Source: Debaryomyces hansenii CBS767
Taxonomy: Eukaryota > Ascomycota > Pichiomycetes > Serinales > Debaryomycetaceae
DNA: 64,000 nucleotides
Direction: 5' to 3'
Assembly: GCF_000006445.2 (NCBI RefSeq)
Contig: NC_006047.2
Span: 744,001 to 808,000, forward strand
Under the pieces are notes generated by a model. That model was not told the origin of the DNA, ran no database searches, and saw nothing but the letters and a program-made list of their open reading frames with translations. A program made the position numbers and the translations under genes. Each line of letters begins with the position of its first letter. Position 1 is the first letter of the stretch. Positions 19,689 to 28,270 of the stretch are shown in pieces.

Positions 19689-21296
19689 CTATAACCTTCT
19701 TCCATTCACATCCTTAAGGTACTTTTCCTTTTCCAAAACATAATATTCTTGTTCAGTTAAGCCTTTCGGTATTTTTGGCGGAACATGTGGTTTATTTTCG
19801 AACCCAAAATTTTCATCGCCAATTAGTGGCATTCTATCGAATACCGATGGAGAAAATTTTGGATCTCTATTCCATTTTCCATCTCCCAAATAACCATTTT
19901 GCTCTCCATTTGCCGAAAATCGTGGTTGATAGGCTCTTCCAAAATGCTCATTTGGAGTAGGAGCATAATATTTGGGATCAATTTCATCTGGGTTTATTTG
20001 ATGACCTTTCAGGGCATCTTCTCTCCCTGTAAAAGTCAAAGATTTCACTTGTTGGTCTAAAAAGTAAACCTTAGTAGGCAAAGTTCCGTCGCAACCATCT
20101 TCTTCTCCTTCATCAAGTCCTATTGTATCAGCAGAAAATGGAATCGAGGTATTTGATACTGGTTTTATATGACTTTGATCATCCAAATCTTGTGGAGGTT
20201 TTCTACTTGGGTGGTTGCTCAGTTGATTCTTCGAACTAGGTGGGGTCGATGGTGGAAGTTCTGATTTAGCTTGCTGATTTACTAAATGCGGAGGCGGTAT
20301 TGGAGGCCTTAATTCAAAATCTTCCTCGTCTGATTCCTTAAACTTATCTGGCATTTCCGGCAACTTGTAGTATTCCTTTTTTTTCTCATTTGCAACTTCA
20401 CCAAAATCTTCCACTCTGTATTCGCTAATAGGTGATGTTCCTCTTTCTGGACTTCCCTGACCATTTCCTTTCTGCCATATATTCGTAATGGGCTCCTTAT
20501 TCTGGAATTTTTTGAATTTATTCATTAATTTAAGCTTGTATTTTTTAGGTGGGCTGCTATTCGAATCTTTTGCTGGCTCAAATACGTCGTCACCCCCAGA
20601 TCCATTGGAGCCGGAAAACCGGCCCCCCAACAGACCGTCAGAATTCTTGAAAAAAGGCATCCGTTTCAGTCCTTTCTCAGACTCTGACGTGACAAATATA
20701 TCGTCTGCGACCGTATGAGGATGTGCCTGCGAAGGATGTTTAGGTGGTGGTGGGGGTAAATCCTTCCTGGAACTTACCGAATGGTGGAATGCGTCTACAT
20801 CCTGTTCATTATATAATGGACCTGTGAATTTTGGAGGTAATATGGGAGCACTGGGGTAAAACGTCATTTCTAAATAAATCATACCGGCCCGTCTTCCATT
20901 CAATGTCAAATCATGCCATTTATCAAAAATATATTTCCCATCCTTCTCGTTATTCGGGTTAGCAAACACCGTCGAACAATCTATATCAACTGTTCCAATC
21001 GGCGTCGGGTCATTCTTAGTTTCATCCAATACATCCAACTTCATTATTGGCCTTCGATCTCTCGTCAATTCAAACCTAATTTCATGCGTCCATTCTGGGG
21101 TTTGTCCTGCTCTGAAATGTGACGACGTCTTTTTCGCTGTAGTTCCTATTCTCAAAGTAACATATGGCGACTGTTTATCTAATTTTCTTCGATTTGGTAA
21201 ATGTTTTGCACGACAAACAATAATCACAAGAGTACCATCTGCACTTTCTGGACCTAGCGGGTCATCTGCTATATTGGAAATATTGGGATCTGACAT
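19689..21296 (-). CDS. INN1: C2-domain cytokinesis protein Inn1 (Fic1-like)
   Basis: 535 aa. Acts at the bud neck, linking actomyosin ring contraction to membrane ingression and chitin-synthase activation. Seen: one N-terminal C2 domain (about 20-150, with GTLVIIVCRAKHLPNRRK and a TPEWTHEIRFEL strand typical of Inn1/Fic1), followed by a long disordered, proline-rich tail. Several PxxP-type SH3 ligands are present (PPPPPKHPSQ near 180, RPPIPPPHL near 335, KPHVPPKIP near 505), the kind that bind the SH3 domains of Hof1 and Cyk3. The C2 loops lack an obvious full set of calcium-binding Asp residues. Divergent from RPC31. Confidence 0.88.
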   Translation of the reverse strand: MSDPNISNIADDPLGPESADGTLVIIVCRAKHLPNRRKLDKQSPYVTLRIGTTAKKTSSHFRAGQTPEWTHEIRFELTRDRRPIMKLDVLDETKNDPTPIGTVDIDCSTVFANPNNEKDGKYIFDKWHDLTLNGRRAGMIYLEMTFYPSAPILPPKFTGPLYNEQDVDAFHHSVSSRKDLPPPPPKHPSQAHPHTVADDIFVTSESEKGLKRMPFFKNSDGLLGGRFSGSNGSGGDDVFEPAKDSNSSPPKKYKLKLMNKFKKFQNKEPITNIWQKGNGQGSPERGTSPISEYRVEDFGEVANEKKKEYYKLPEMPDKFKESDEEDFELRPPIPPPHLVNQQAKSELPPSTPPSSKNQLSNHPSRKPPQDLDDQSHIKPVSNTSIPFSADTIGLDEGEEDGCDGTLPTKVYFLDQQVKSLTFTGREDALKGHQINPDEIDPKYYAPTPNEHFGRAYQPRFSANGEQNGYLGDGKWNRDPKFSPSVFDRMPLIGDENFGFENKPHVPPKIPKGLTEQEYYVLEKEKYLKDVNGRRL

Positions 21297-21557
21297 GTTA
21301 TTCCTTAGTTATACCATATATTCACTTAATTTCCCCCTACTAAGAGTATCTTTAAATAGACAGGTATTAAGTGGGCTGTATAATCATGTTTATATGATCT
21401 TTCAAATGTCGTTGTTTACCATTTTGAAATATCGCGACATTTGTAAATCATCGCGACATTATAATTCGCTTCGGCTTTTTCATGAGATGACATGGACAAA
21501 TTAGAGCCAGTGGTTAACGGTAGAGGTTGTATATTGTTACAATACATTCACCAAACA
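21297..21557. promoter_or_regulatory. INN1/RPC31 divergent promoter with repeated ATCGCGACATT
   Basis: The 11-mer ATCGCGACATT occurs at 21431-21441 and again at 21450-21460, 19 bp apart start to start (about two helical turns), about 98-127 bp ahead of the RPC31 ATG. The second copy lies in TCATCGC, the reverse complement of GCGATGA, close to the PAC element found before polymerase and ribosome-biogenesis genes. This fits RPC31 better than INN1. Confidence 0.5.
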
Positions 21558-22238
21558 ATGTCGTTTAGAACAAGAAACTCTAATCGGGTTTTGCTTCCGT
21601 TCGGTTTAGATTACAGTGATATATCATCTGCAGACCATACCACAGAGCAGCCTCAATTGGTTTTACCAGTCAACGGGCCATTAACGCCAAACGAAGAAGC
21701 AGCTGCCAAACAATCTATTGCATTTTCTAGTCTCATGTTGGATGGTCCGTTTTATACGGGATCCACGTTGAATACAAGTAAAGAGCAGGCTACGACCACG
21801 GGGCCGGATGGGATTGAAAGATATTCAGATAAATATAAAAAGATTAAAAAGATAGGAAGAACCATTGAAGAGCACCCGTATCAGTTAGAATTTTACCCAG
21901 ATGAACTCTATTCCGTTATGGGGATATCGAATAAGCAGAAAAAGAAGTTATTGTCCTTATCTACGTTCAAAGCAGACGGTGGGTTGAAGCAATACGCGGC
22001 ACGAGAATCAGAACCTGATAGCGCACAATCCATGTTGGAGAAGCTTAAAGATATGGCAGAGGATTTAGATTCCAATAACACAAATAATGCTACAAAGGAA
22101 GACGAAAATGAAGAAATAGAAGAAGAAATGGATGATGACTTTGAAGAGGATGACGATGATGATTATAATGCCGAAAAGTATTTCGACGATGGAGATGATG
22201 ATGTTGCCGACGATGGAGACGATGAGGCAGCATTTTAA
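21558..22238 (+). CDS. RPC31: RNA polymerase III subunit C31
   Basis: 226 aa from the ATG at 21558 (MSFRTRNSN). The frame is open 22 codons further upstream to an ATG at 21492, but that part has no family similarity and overlaps the promoter. C31 belongs to the Pol III-specific C82-C34-C31 initiation subcomplex. Seen: the conserved LPFGLDYSD N-terminus, KDGPFYTG-like LDGPFYTGS, DGIERYSDKYKK, EEHPYQLEFYPDELYSVMGI, and a strongly acidic C-terminal tail ending NAEKYFDDGDDD...EAAF, as in S. cerevisiae Rpc31. Somewhat shorter than the S. cerevisiae protein (about 250 aa). Confidence 0.95.
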   Translation: MSFRTRNSNRVLLPFGLDYSDISSADHTTEQPQLVLPVNGPLTPNEEAAAKQSIAFSSLMLDGPFYTGSTLNTSKEQATTTGPDGIERYSDKYKKIKKIGRTIEEHPYQLEFYPDELYSVMGISNKQKKKLLSLSTFKADGGLKQYAARESEPDSAQSMLEKLKDMAEDLDSNNTNNATKEDENEEIEEEMDDDFEEDDDDDYNAEKYFDDGDDDVADDGDDEAAF

Positions 22239-22362
22239 ATGTAACAGTTAGAGGTGATATGTATAGTAGTTTAATAAAGGTTATTTGAGTTTATTATTAT
22301 ATGTCTAGATACCTGTAGTTTATGGATCTACGTATCCTACTTACTTCATTAAATATTTTAAT

Positions 22363-23988
22363 TTAAATGTCGAATGCAAAACTTACTAATGAATTTCTAC
22401 CACCTTCAATCTTTTCTAACCACCTCCCTAATCTATGTTCTTTACTTACCAAAGCATGAATAACCACTTTGTTGTTACCGATTTCTGCACTGTCTATTCT
22501 AACAACACAACCCTTCACATTAGAGATTTTTCCAATTAACTCGAATGATCTCAAACCCTCTTGCGAAATTCTCCATACGTGCAAACTTCCGTCAAATGAC
22601 CCACTTACAAATAAATCACTATATGGCACTGCGTGAATTGCGGTAATCCAGTATGGTTGTCTCTCTGGAATTTGTCGGGACGCATTATCGATTGACTTCT
22701 CTGCACTAGCTTGGGATGGTGCATATTCTGGTTGTAAACCATGTGCTAATCTTTGGGTGAAAAGGGCCTTCTTTTTAGCTAACGACCATAATGCAATGTT
22801 TCCATTATCAGAACCGGTAACGAAATGCGATTCATCAACCATCGATACAACGTCTATCGAACCTTCTGCATGGAATGGTTGCTCATCAGATGGTTCTTCT
22901 TCCTTATTTTGCTTCTTCTTATAGGATTTCTTTGCTCTTCTATCTGTTGAATCACCACCACGGAATGTTAATCTCGACTCTTCAGATATCTTCCAAAATA
23001 ATGCTGTTTTATCTCTGGATCCAACTGATACACATGTCTCTTTTGCTAATGCAGAAATATCAGATATGTTATCTTGATGACCGTACAAGACTTCTAATTG
23101 GGCAAATTGGTTTATAGAATAGGTTCGGACTCTTAAATCGGCACAAGCAGCATATAATTGATCTGTTCCACGACGAAAGCTTACCGAATTTACAGGGGAT
23201 CTTGTCTCTAATACCTTCAAGCATGCAAGATTTTCCGTAGACCATATAATCAAACGGGAATCATTTCCACCAGTAACAATAAACTTTCCATCAGGAGATG
23301 CCGCAACACAGTTTATTGTATCCCAGTGGTGATTCTGACTTGGATTATTGAATAATTTGAAATATTTAGACCCACCTCTAGTATGCTTTATTCTTTGGGG
23401 TTTCTTTTTGTCTGACGAGATATCCCACTTGATTATTTCAATATCCTTGGATACTGTGTACAAGGACGGATATCTAACCGATAACCCCGTTAAGTTCTTG
23501 GATCCAATTCTGGTAATGACAGTCTTAATCTCGTCAATCTGCGACGAAACTCTCTCTCCAATAAACTTATACACGTAACCCTTATTTTCCGCCACATCTA
23601 CTTGTAAACGTGTCGCCAATATATCATCATCCAAATCTTGTGCATCGAAGTCATTGAAATCGCCACCCATTTCCGTAGAACTCTTCAAGTTATCCAAATA
23701 TTGTTTAGCCAACCTTCTTCTCTTATCGGCCGCATTCTCATCCACAAACTCCTCATCCGATTCAATTTCTTCGTTATCCCGGTCGACATCTTCATCCCCT
23801 GATCCTATAGAAACATTTCCTTGTTCATCTTCCGAATCACTGCCTCCAGAAATTTCTTCATCCTGTTCTTTAGATGCTGATGGAGTGCTTGTTCGACTTG
23901 ATCTCTTCGACTTATTTGTAGTACTAGTGGCTTTTCCCGAACGTCTTCTCTTCTTCGAAGGATCTGACAAAAACAGATCACCTGCCAT
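22363..23988 (-). CDS. RRP9: U3 snoRNP WD40 protein Rrp9 (U3-55K)
   Basis: 541 aa from the ATG ending at 23988 (MAGDLFLSD); an upstream in-frame ATG would add 20 hydrophobic residues with no family support. Rrp9 binds the box B/C motif of U3 snoRNA in the small-subunit processome. Seen: a basic Lys/Arg/Ser-rich N-terminus, an acidic region, the N-terminal extension ending near DLDDDILATRLQ, then WD40 blades from about residue 130 to the end (HHWDTINCVAASPDGKFIVTGGNDSRLIIW, GHQDNISDISAL, VSGSFDGSLHVWRI). Its promoter carries an RRPE-PAC pair, as expected for a ribosome-biogenesis gene. Confidence 0.94.
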   Translation of the reverse strand: MAGDLFLSDPSKKRRRSGKATSTTNKSKRSSRTSTPSASKEQDEEISGGSDSEDEQGNVSIGSGDEDVDRDNEEIESDEEFVDENAADKRRRLAKQYLDNLKSSTEMGGDFNDFDAQDLDDDILATRLQVDVAENKGYVYKFIGERVSSQIDEIKTVITRIGSKNLTGLSVRYPSLYTVSKDIEIIKWDISSDKKKPQRIKHTRGGSKYFKLFNNPSQNHHWDTINCVAASPDGKFIVTGGNDSRLIIWSTENLACLKVLETRSPVNSVSFRRGTDQLYAACADLRVRTYSINQFAQLEVLYGHQDNISDISALAKETCVSVGSRDKTALFWKISEESRLTFRGGDSTDRRAKKSYKKKQNKEEEPSDEQPFHAEGSIDVVSMVDESHFVTGSDNGNIALWSLAKKKALFTQRLAHGLQPEYAPSQASAEKSIDNASRQIPERQPYWITAIHAVPYSDLFVSGSFDGSLHVWRISQEGLRSFELIGKISNVKGCVVRIDSAEIGNNKVVIHALVSKEHRLGRWLEKIEGGRNSLVSFAFDI

Positions 23989-24320
23989 AATTACTTTTAT
24001 ATATTTGATTAATAATTTAATATAAAATATAGATCTTTTTAACTCCAATGTGCTATACTTTTCAAAATCTATCTAAATTTTTCAACCTACTCGCAGAGCT
24101 CATCACAACATCACGTGCGCGTCCATTAGAATATACTAGTAATAACATTCAATTATATTATACAATTAATTAAGAAACATAAACAATACTATATATCAGG
24201 CTGTATTGTTGGAAAGGTGTTCCAAGCCATGGTAATGAAATTTTTTCGACTGATATTGGATCATGAACCACTGGATGAGTGCTAAAACTGGGTCGAATGC
24301 ATGATATCTTCAAAAGGTAC
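23989..24320. promoter_or_regulatory. RRP9 promoter with RRPE and PAC elements
   Basis: Read toward RRP9 (minus strand): TGAAAAATTT, the RRPE, is the complement of 24075-24084, and GTGATGAGCT, one base from PAC consensus GCGATGAGCT, is the complement of 24097-24106. They are 12 bp apart and 87-118 bp upstream of the ATG. RRPE-PAC pairs are the standard signature of rRNA-processing genes in Saccharomycetes. CACGTG at 24112-24117 (within TCACGTGCGC) is an additional Cbf1-type E-box. The remaining part, toward 24320, is the 3' flank of PGA2. Confidence 0.7.
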
Positions 24321-24698
24321 CTAATCCTCTAAAAGATCTTCGATGTCGTGATCTTCGGCAGCATCGTAACCTGATTGGTATCTCTGTCTCAAGTCTTCAG
24401 ACTCTTGTTGTAATATGGATTCTTGGATCTTTACGTTCTTTCTGGTCTTCTTACCCCATCCGAAGGAAGCAGCATCTTTTTCCAAGGCCTCTTCTTTTTC
24501 AGCTCTTTCACGTTCCTCTTTGGCGGGTTTTTCTAACTTCTCCTTCTCGTCGAGTGCGATTTGTCTCTTGACTTGACTTTGTTTGGCATATTCGGAATAA
24601 ATATTACGGCACATCAAATACATCCCGACAATGATTAACAAACGGAGATATTTGTAGAAACTGTCATGATCTATGTATTGGAAAATAATCTCGAACAT
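24321..24698 (-). CDS. PGA2: ER membrane protein Pga2 (Gas1/ALP processing)
   Basis: 125 aa. Essential ER protein in S. cerevisiae, needed for maturation of Gas1 and alkaline phosphatase. Seen: one transmembrane segment near residues 18-34 (YLRLLIIVGMYLMCRNI), a charged coiled-coil-like region, then the conserved SFGWGKKTRKNVK motif near 78-90 and an acidic DIEDLLED C-terminus, both matching S. cerevisiae Pga2. Length is typical (about 129 aa there). RRP9 is downstream and ALF1 upstream, all on the same strand. Confidence 0.92.
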   Translation of the reverse strand: MFEIIFQYIDHDSFYKYLRLLIIVGMYLMCRNIYSEYAKQSQVKRQIALDEKEKLEKPAKEERERAEKEEALEKDAASFGWGKKTRKNVKIQESILQQESEDLRQRYQSGYDAAEDHDIEDLLED

Positions 24699-25048
24699 CG
24701 TGTACTCTGTTTACTGACTTGTGGACGAATAAAAAGAATTTATTGACATAATTTTGCCTCTTGGGGTGTTTTTGGTAGCGCAAGAAACCGCTTGGACCGG
24801 TCAAAATTTTGGACACGACTAATTTTTCAGTTGGTATCTTTCTACTAGAATATTCCACTATATACATGGATAAATACGTAGAGGTGATTAGATATACTAC
24901 ATTACCTCTGTGGCATTGTTTCTGGTGTTCCAGCATTGTTTAGGACGTTTTACGTATATTTATGTTTATGTTATCGAATTTTTCTTGAGTTCGATACGTT
25001 AAGAGCACCATTATAGAATAGGAACCAGACCTAGAAAAACCATTTCCA
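24699..25048. other. PGA2 upstream spacer
   Basis: 350 bp between the ALF1 3' end and the PGA2 start. A 90-codon minus-strand frame (24664-24936) with an ATG runs through it and overlaps the first 35 bp of PGA2. It has no recognisable domain and is most likely chance or a leader frame. No RNA gene seen. Confidence 0.4.
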
Positions 25049-25798
25049 CTAAATTTCGTCATCGTCATCGTCACTTGCGAATGGATCTAGCTCTGGGAAA
25101 TCACCGACTTCAACCTGTTTAGGTTTGACAAAACTCCCGTGATTTTCTCTGCATTCGAAGATCTTGGTTCCCAGAATCAGCCCGTTATTCTTGCCCACGG
25201 GCTCGTCAAATTCGATTCCAACCCATACATTCTCTCCTTCGTCCAAAAGCATTATCTTGCCGACGTATTTTATGGCTCCCCTTCTTTCTCCCTCGATATT
25301 TATAATACGACATCTATCCCCAACGTGCAAGCTAGACGATATCTTTAAATTTTCCTCAAGCTGTCTTGCTTTTTGCAACTCGTACTCCGGGTCGAATCTA
25401 CCCAATTTATTTGTCGATTTCCAATGTAACACCGAGTCGGTTCTTTTAGCATATTCTTCCTCCGAAAGCTTAAATTCTTCTGTAGCGTCGTCGCCTTGCA
25501 ATTGATTTAACTGAGAATCAGGGTTGTTATCATGAATGTGAAGACGACTAAACGGCAAAACATTATAGTCCGAAACATGGCTAGTGCTATCTTCTGCAGC
25601 AGAATACTTATTAGCGTCCAGAATCACGATGAACTCGTTCGATGAAGGTATAGCATAATGTTGTATGGTTTGATCCTTAGGAGCAATTCCAGTGATTAAC
25701 TCCAATTTTTTCTTTAAATATTGTATATCCCATTGAGGAGATATCCTCCTCTCGGAAGATGTTAAGTCTGAGGTGATGTATACGTTTATATCGCTCAT
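25049..25798 (-). CDS. ALF1: Tubulin-folding cofactor B (Alf1)
   Basis: 249 aa. Binds alpha-tubulin during folding and heterodimer assembly. Seen: an N-terminal ubiquitin-like domain (about 1-85, MSDINVYITSDLTSSERR start), a short helical linker, and a CAP-Gly domain near 160-235 with the VGDRCR, RRGAIKYVG, WVGIEFDEPVGKNNG and ENHGSFVKPKQV signatures. The acidic C-terminus ends in Glu-Ile, resembling the C-terminal -EI/-EM tail of cofactor B and the tubulin tail recognised by CAP-Gly domains. Length is typical. Divergent from LSM7. Confidence 0.94.
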   Translation of the reverse strand: MSDINVYITSDLTSSERRISPQWDIQYLKKKLELITGIAPKDQTIQHYAIPSSNEFIVILDANKYSAAEDSTSHVSDYNVLPFSRLHIHDNNPDSQLNQLQGDDATEEFKLSEEEYAKRTDSVLHWKSTNKLGRFDPEYELQKARQLEENLKISSSLHVGDRCRIINIEGERRGAIKYVGKIMLLDEGENVWVGIEFDEPVGKNNGLILGTKIFECRENHGSFVKPKQVEVGDFPELDPFASDDDDDEI

Positions 25799-26505
25799 AA
25801 TGCCATTAACATTGTCTTGATTAATCAGTATGATACTAAAATTTCAAATATAAACATATGTACTGTACATAAGTAAATGTCGCCAATATCAATTTGCAGC
25901 TGTAGTCGTAGTACTAGTACCGCCTTTATTATACCATAGTATGGTTCTGTCGTAGGCTCAAAGAGAGATATTCGTATAGAAGACCGAAATCAATCAGAAA
26001 GTAAAATAAAAGTTTGCTTATAGTTTTGAAATTGCTAAATAAATTTCCTGAAAAAATACATTTTTGCAATCTTTGTAGCAATATTACAACAAATTATCAG
26101 TTTTATATAAAGTTCACCATTTGACTTATATCTTATTATCAATTGTCAACCGGAAAACCGTATCGACATAAGTTGTAAAACTTGAAATTTCAAATGTCAA
26201 GTTCCATGTATGATTATGTGGACCAATTTCAACCCGAATTTTCATCATGAATTTTTATATGAATTTTTCACCATAAATTTATTACAACCATATTTATAAA
26301 CTTCTATCCAAACACTACAACAAACAACCTGTTTAGGTAGTCCTATTATATTCAATAACCTTCTACAATATAAGTATCACCATTAGTACCCTAGTAATGG
26401 TCCAAATATAATCACGTGATCACAGTTTTTCTTCGGCCATTTCATAAGTTAACGAAGTTATCACTAGACTATACCATATATCTGATTACAAAACAGCAGG
26501 ACAAG
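25799..26505. promoter_or_regulatory. ALF1/LSM7 divergent spacer
   Basis: 707 bp. ATGAATTTTT is repeated at 26247-26256 and 26259-26268. ATCACGTGATCA at 26412-26423 (reads tcacgtga in the middle) is a perfect palindrome centred on CACGTG, a Cbf1-type E-box, about 90 bp upstream of the LSM7 ATG. No coding sequence recognised. Confidence 0.45.
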
Positions 26506-27017
26506 ATGGATAACGTATGTAAATCGATCTCATTAGTGGCGTTCTCAATGCGTTTAATACGACCAAAGACTAACATGAATATAGCCAAGACAAAATAACA
26601 ATAATAATAATACTAATAGAAGAAGAAATAATAATTCTTCGAAGCCAGATGGCCCTAAAAGAGAAGCCATTTTGGACTTGAACAATTACAAAGATAAGCA
26701 GATAAGAGTTAAGTTTATAGGCGGTAGACAGGTTATTGGAGTTTTAAAGGGATTTGACCAGTTGATGAATTTAGTGTTGGAAGATGTTAAGGAAAATATT
26801 AGAGGTATGTGAACATTGTACAAACTGGCTTAAACAGTATATATTTGATTTTAGAGCAACATTACTAACATTTTTAGACCCAGAAGACGATAATGTTTTG
26901 ACCGACAAGACTAGAGACATAGGCTTTGTGGTAGTAAGAGGCCCATCATTATTGACCATTTCTCCAGTCGATGGCAGTGAAATAATCGATAATCCTTTTG
27001 CCAACCAAGAAGAATAA
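26506..27017 (+). CDS. LSM7: U6 snRNA-associated Sm-like protein Lsm7, three exons
   Basis: Spliced from 26506-26514, 26585-26804 and 26878-27017, giving 122 aa. Subunit of the Lsm2-8 ring on U6 snRNA and the Lsm1-7 mRNA-decay ring. The first exon is only nine bases (Met-Asp-Asn). Splicing restores the frame exactly, with phase 0 at intron 1 and phase 1 at intron 2 (the codon for Asp of DPEDDN is split). Seen: an Asn-rich N-terminus, GPKREAILDLNNYKDKQIRVKF, the Sm1 block GGRQVIGVLKGFDQLMNLVLED, and a C-terminal Sm2 block GFVVVRGPSLLTISP. All agree with S. cerevisiae Lsm7, which also has an intron near its start. Without splicing the gene looks like two broken frames. Confidence 0.93.
26515..26584 (+). 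other. LSM7 intron 1 (70 nt)
   Basis: Donor GTATGT at 26515, branch point GACTAAC at 26568-26574, acceptor TAG ending at 26584. The branch-to-acceptor distance is about ten bases, as is common in hemiascomycete introns outside Saccharomyces. Removal joins codon 3 to the next codon in frame. Confidence 0.88.
26805..26877 (+). other. LSM7 intron 2 (73 nt)
   Basis: Donor GTATGT at 26805, canonical branch point TACTAAC at 26863-26869, acceptor TAG ending at 26877. It interrupts the loop between the Sm1 and Sm2 motifs. If retained, the frame meets TGA directly after the donor (at 26810-26812 region), so an unspliced message would be truncated. Confidence 0.9.
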
Positions 27018-27554
27018 TTAATTGTATAATAAGTTTGTATGCACTAGTATAATAAAGATATAACGTTTTCTTCGAAGCTTCAACAATTTTGGGGCATTTT
27101 AACTCAGAAATAAACCGTAGCTACAAAAACTTCTAGTAGATGTGTTATGGAATTGTCTGCAAGACATAGTGTACAAGTGGCTATCACTTTTTATATTATA
27201 TATAAAATAGAATAAACTTGTTTTTATAATAAAAACATAAAGAGATAGTAGATTTCTTGTATTAAACTGGGAAAAGGTTTTAAGTACGTTTAGAATCAGA
27301 TTGCACGAAATACTAAAGTAAAAATGACGAATATTAGAACAAATCTTAGATGAAAAAGACCAAGTATTCGATACGTTCATCTCTATACTGGTAATTAATC
27401 GTATGGGAACCGTTCTAGCATGCAATTGCCTGTTTTCAGGTATTAACTATGCTGGGCTCGGTTATGAGCCATCGCTATCTTTTCTCATCCATCGATTGTC
27501 ACTTAATCTTTTGATACCAACAGACATTGATTAACCTAGAATATCCCAAGTAAG
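27018..27554. other. LSM7-FUR1 spacer
   Basis: 537 bp, mostly AT-rich, upstream of FUR1. A minus-strand frame (27099-27425) is open but has no recognisable content. I see no tRNA, snoRNA box pair or repeat. Confidence 0.4.
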
Positions 27555-28211
27555 ATGAGTAAGTGCCAAGAAGTTAGTGATAACGTTATATTACTCCCAC
27601 AAACCAATCAACTTAGGGGGTTGTACTCAATTATTCGTGATCATTCGACAAAGAGAGGTGATTTTGTTTTCTATTCTGACAGAATCATTAGATTATTAGT
27701 GGAAGAAGGATTAAATTTACTACCAGTCGAAGAGGCTACTATACAATGCTATGGTAATCAAACATTTAAAGGTGCTAAGTTTTTGGGTAAGATCTGTGGT
27801 GTTAGTATTGTTCGTGCTGGTGAATCAATGGAGATGGGACTTAGAGATTGTTGTAGATCTGTAAGAATTGGGAAAATTTTGATTCAGAGAGACGAGGAAA
27901 CTGCTTTACCAAAATTGTTTTACGAAAAGTTACCAGAAGACATTAGTGAGCGTTACGTATTCTTATTGGACCCAATGTTGGCGACCGGAGGAAGTGCTAT
28001 GATGGCAGTTGAAGTGCTATTAAGTAGAGGTGTGAAAATGGACAGAATCTTCTTTTTGAATTTATTGGCTGCGCCAGAAGGTATCAAAGCATTCCACGAC
28101 AACTATCCTGATGTCAAGATAATCACTGGTGGAATTGATGAAAAGTTGGACGAAAACAAATATATCGTTCCTGGTTTGGGTGATTTTGGTGATAGATACT
28201 ACTGTATTTAA
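27555..28211 (+). CDS. FUR1: Uracil phosphoribosyltransferase
   Basis: 218 aa. Converts uracil and PRPP to UMP in pyrimidine salvage; in pathogenic yeasts it is also the step that activates 5-fluorocytosine after deamination. Seen: the type-I PRTase fold with LPQTNQLRGLYSIIRD near 14-29, CGVSIVRAGESME near 81-93, the PRPP loop DPMLATGGSA at 139-148, and the C-terminal uracil-binding GLGDFGDRYYC, all matching S. cerevisiae Fur1. Length is normal and nothing is missing. Its 3' end is only 59 bp from the convergent ARP1 gene. Confidence 0.98.
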   Translation: MSKCQEVSDNVILLPQTNQLRGLYSIIRDHSTKRGDFVFYSDRIIRLLVEEGLNLLPVEEATIQCYGNQTFKGAKFLGKICGVSIVRAGESMEMGLRDCCRSVRIGKILIQRDEETALPKLFYEKLPEDISERYVFLLDPMLATGGSAMMAVEVLLSRGVKMDRIFFLNLLAAPEGIKAFHDNYPDVKIITGGIDEKLDENKYIVPGLGDFGDRYYCI

Positions 28212-28270
28212 TTTTCGTTTAGATTAATATTACGATTTATTTGGTGATTGTTATACCCTAGCAATGTAAG

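Noticed and set aside
24664..24936. 90-codon minus-strand ORF with ATG upstream of PGA2
   Set aside because: Overlaps the PGA2 start, has no domain, signal or known similarity, and lies in the expected PGA2 promoter and leader.
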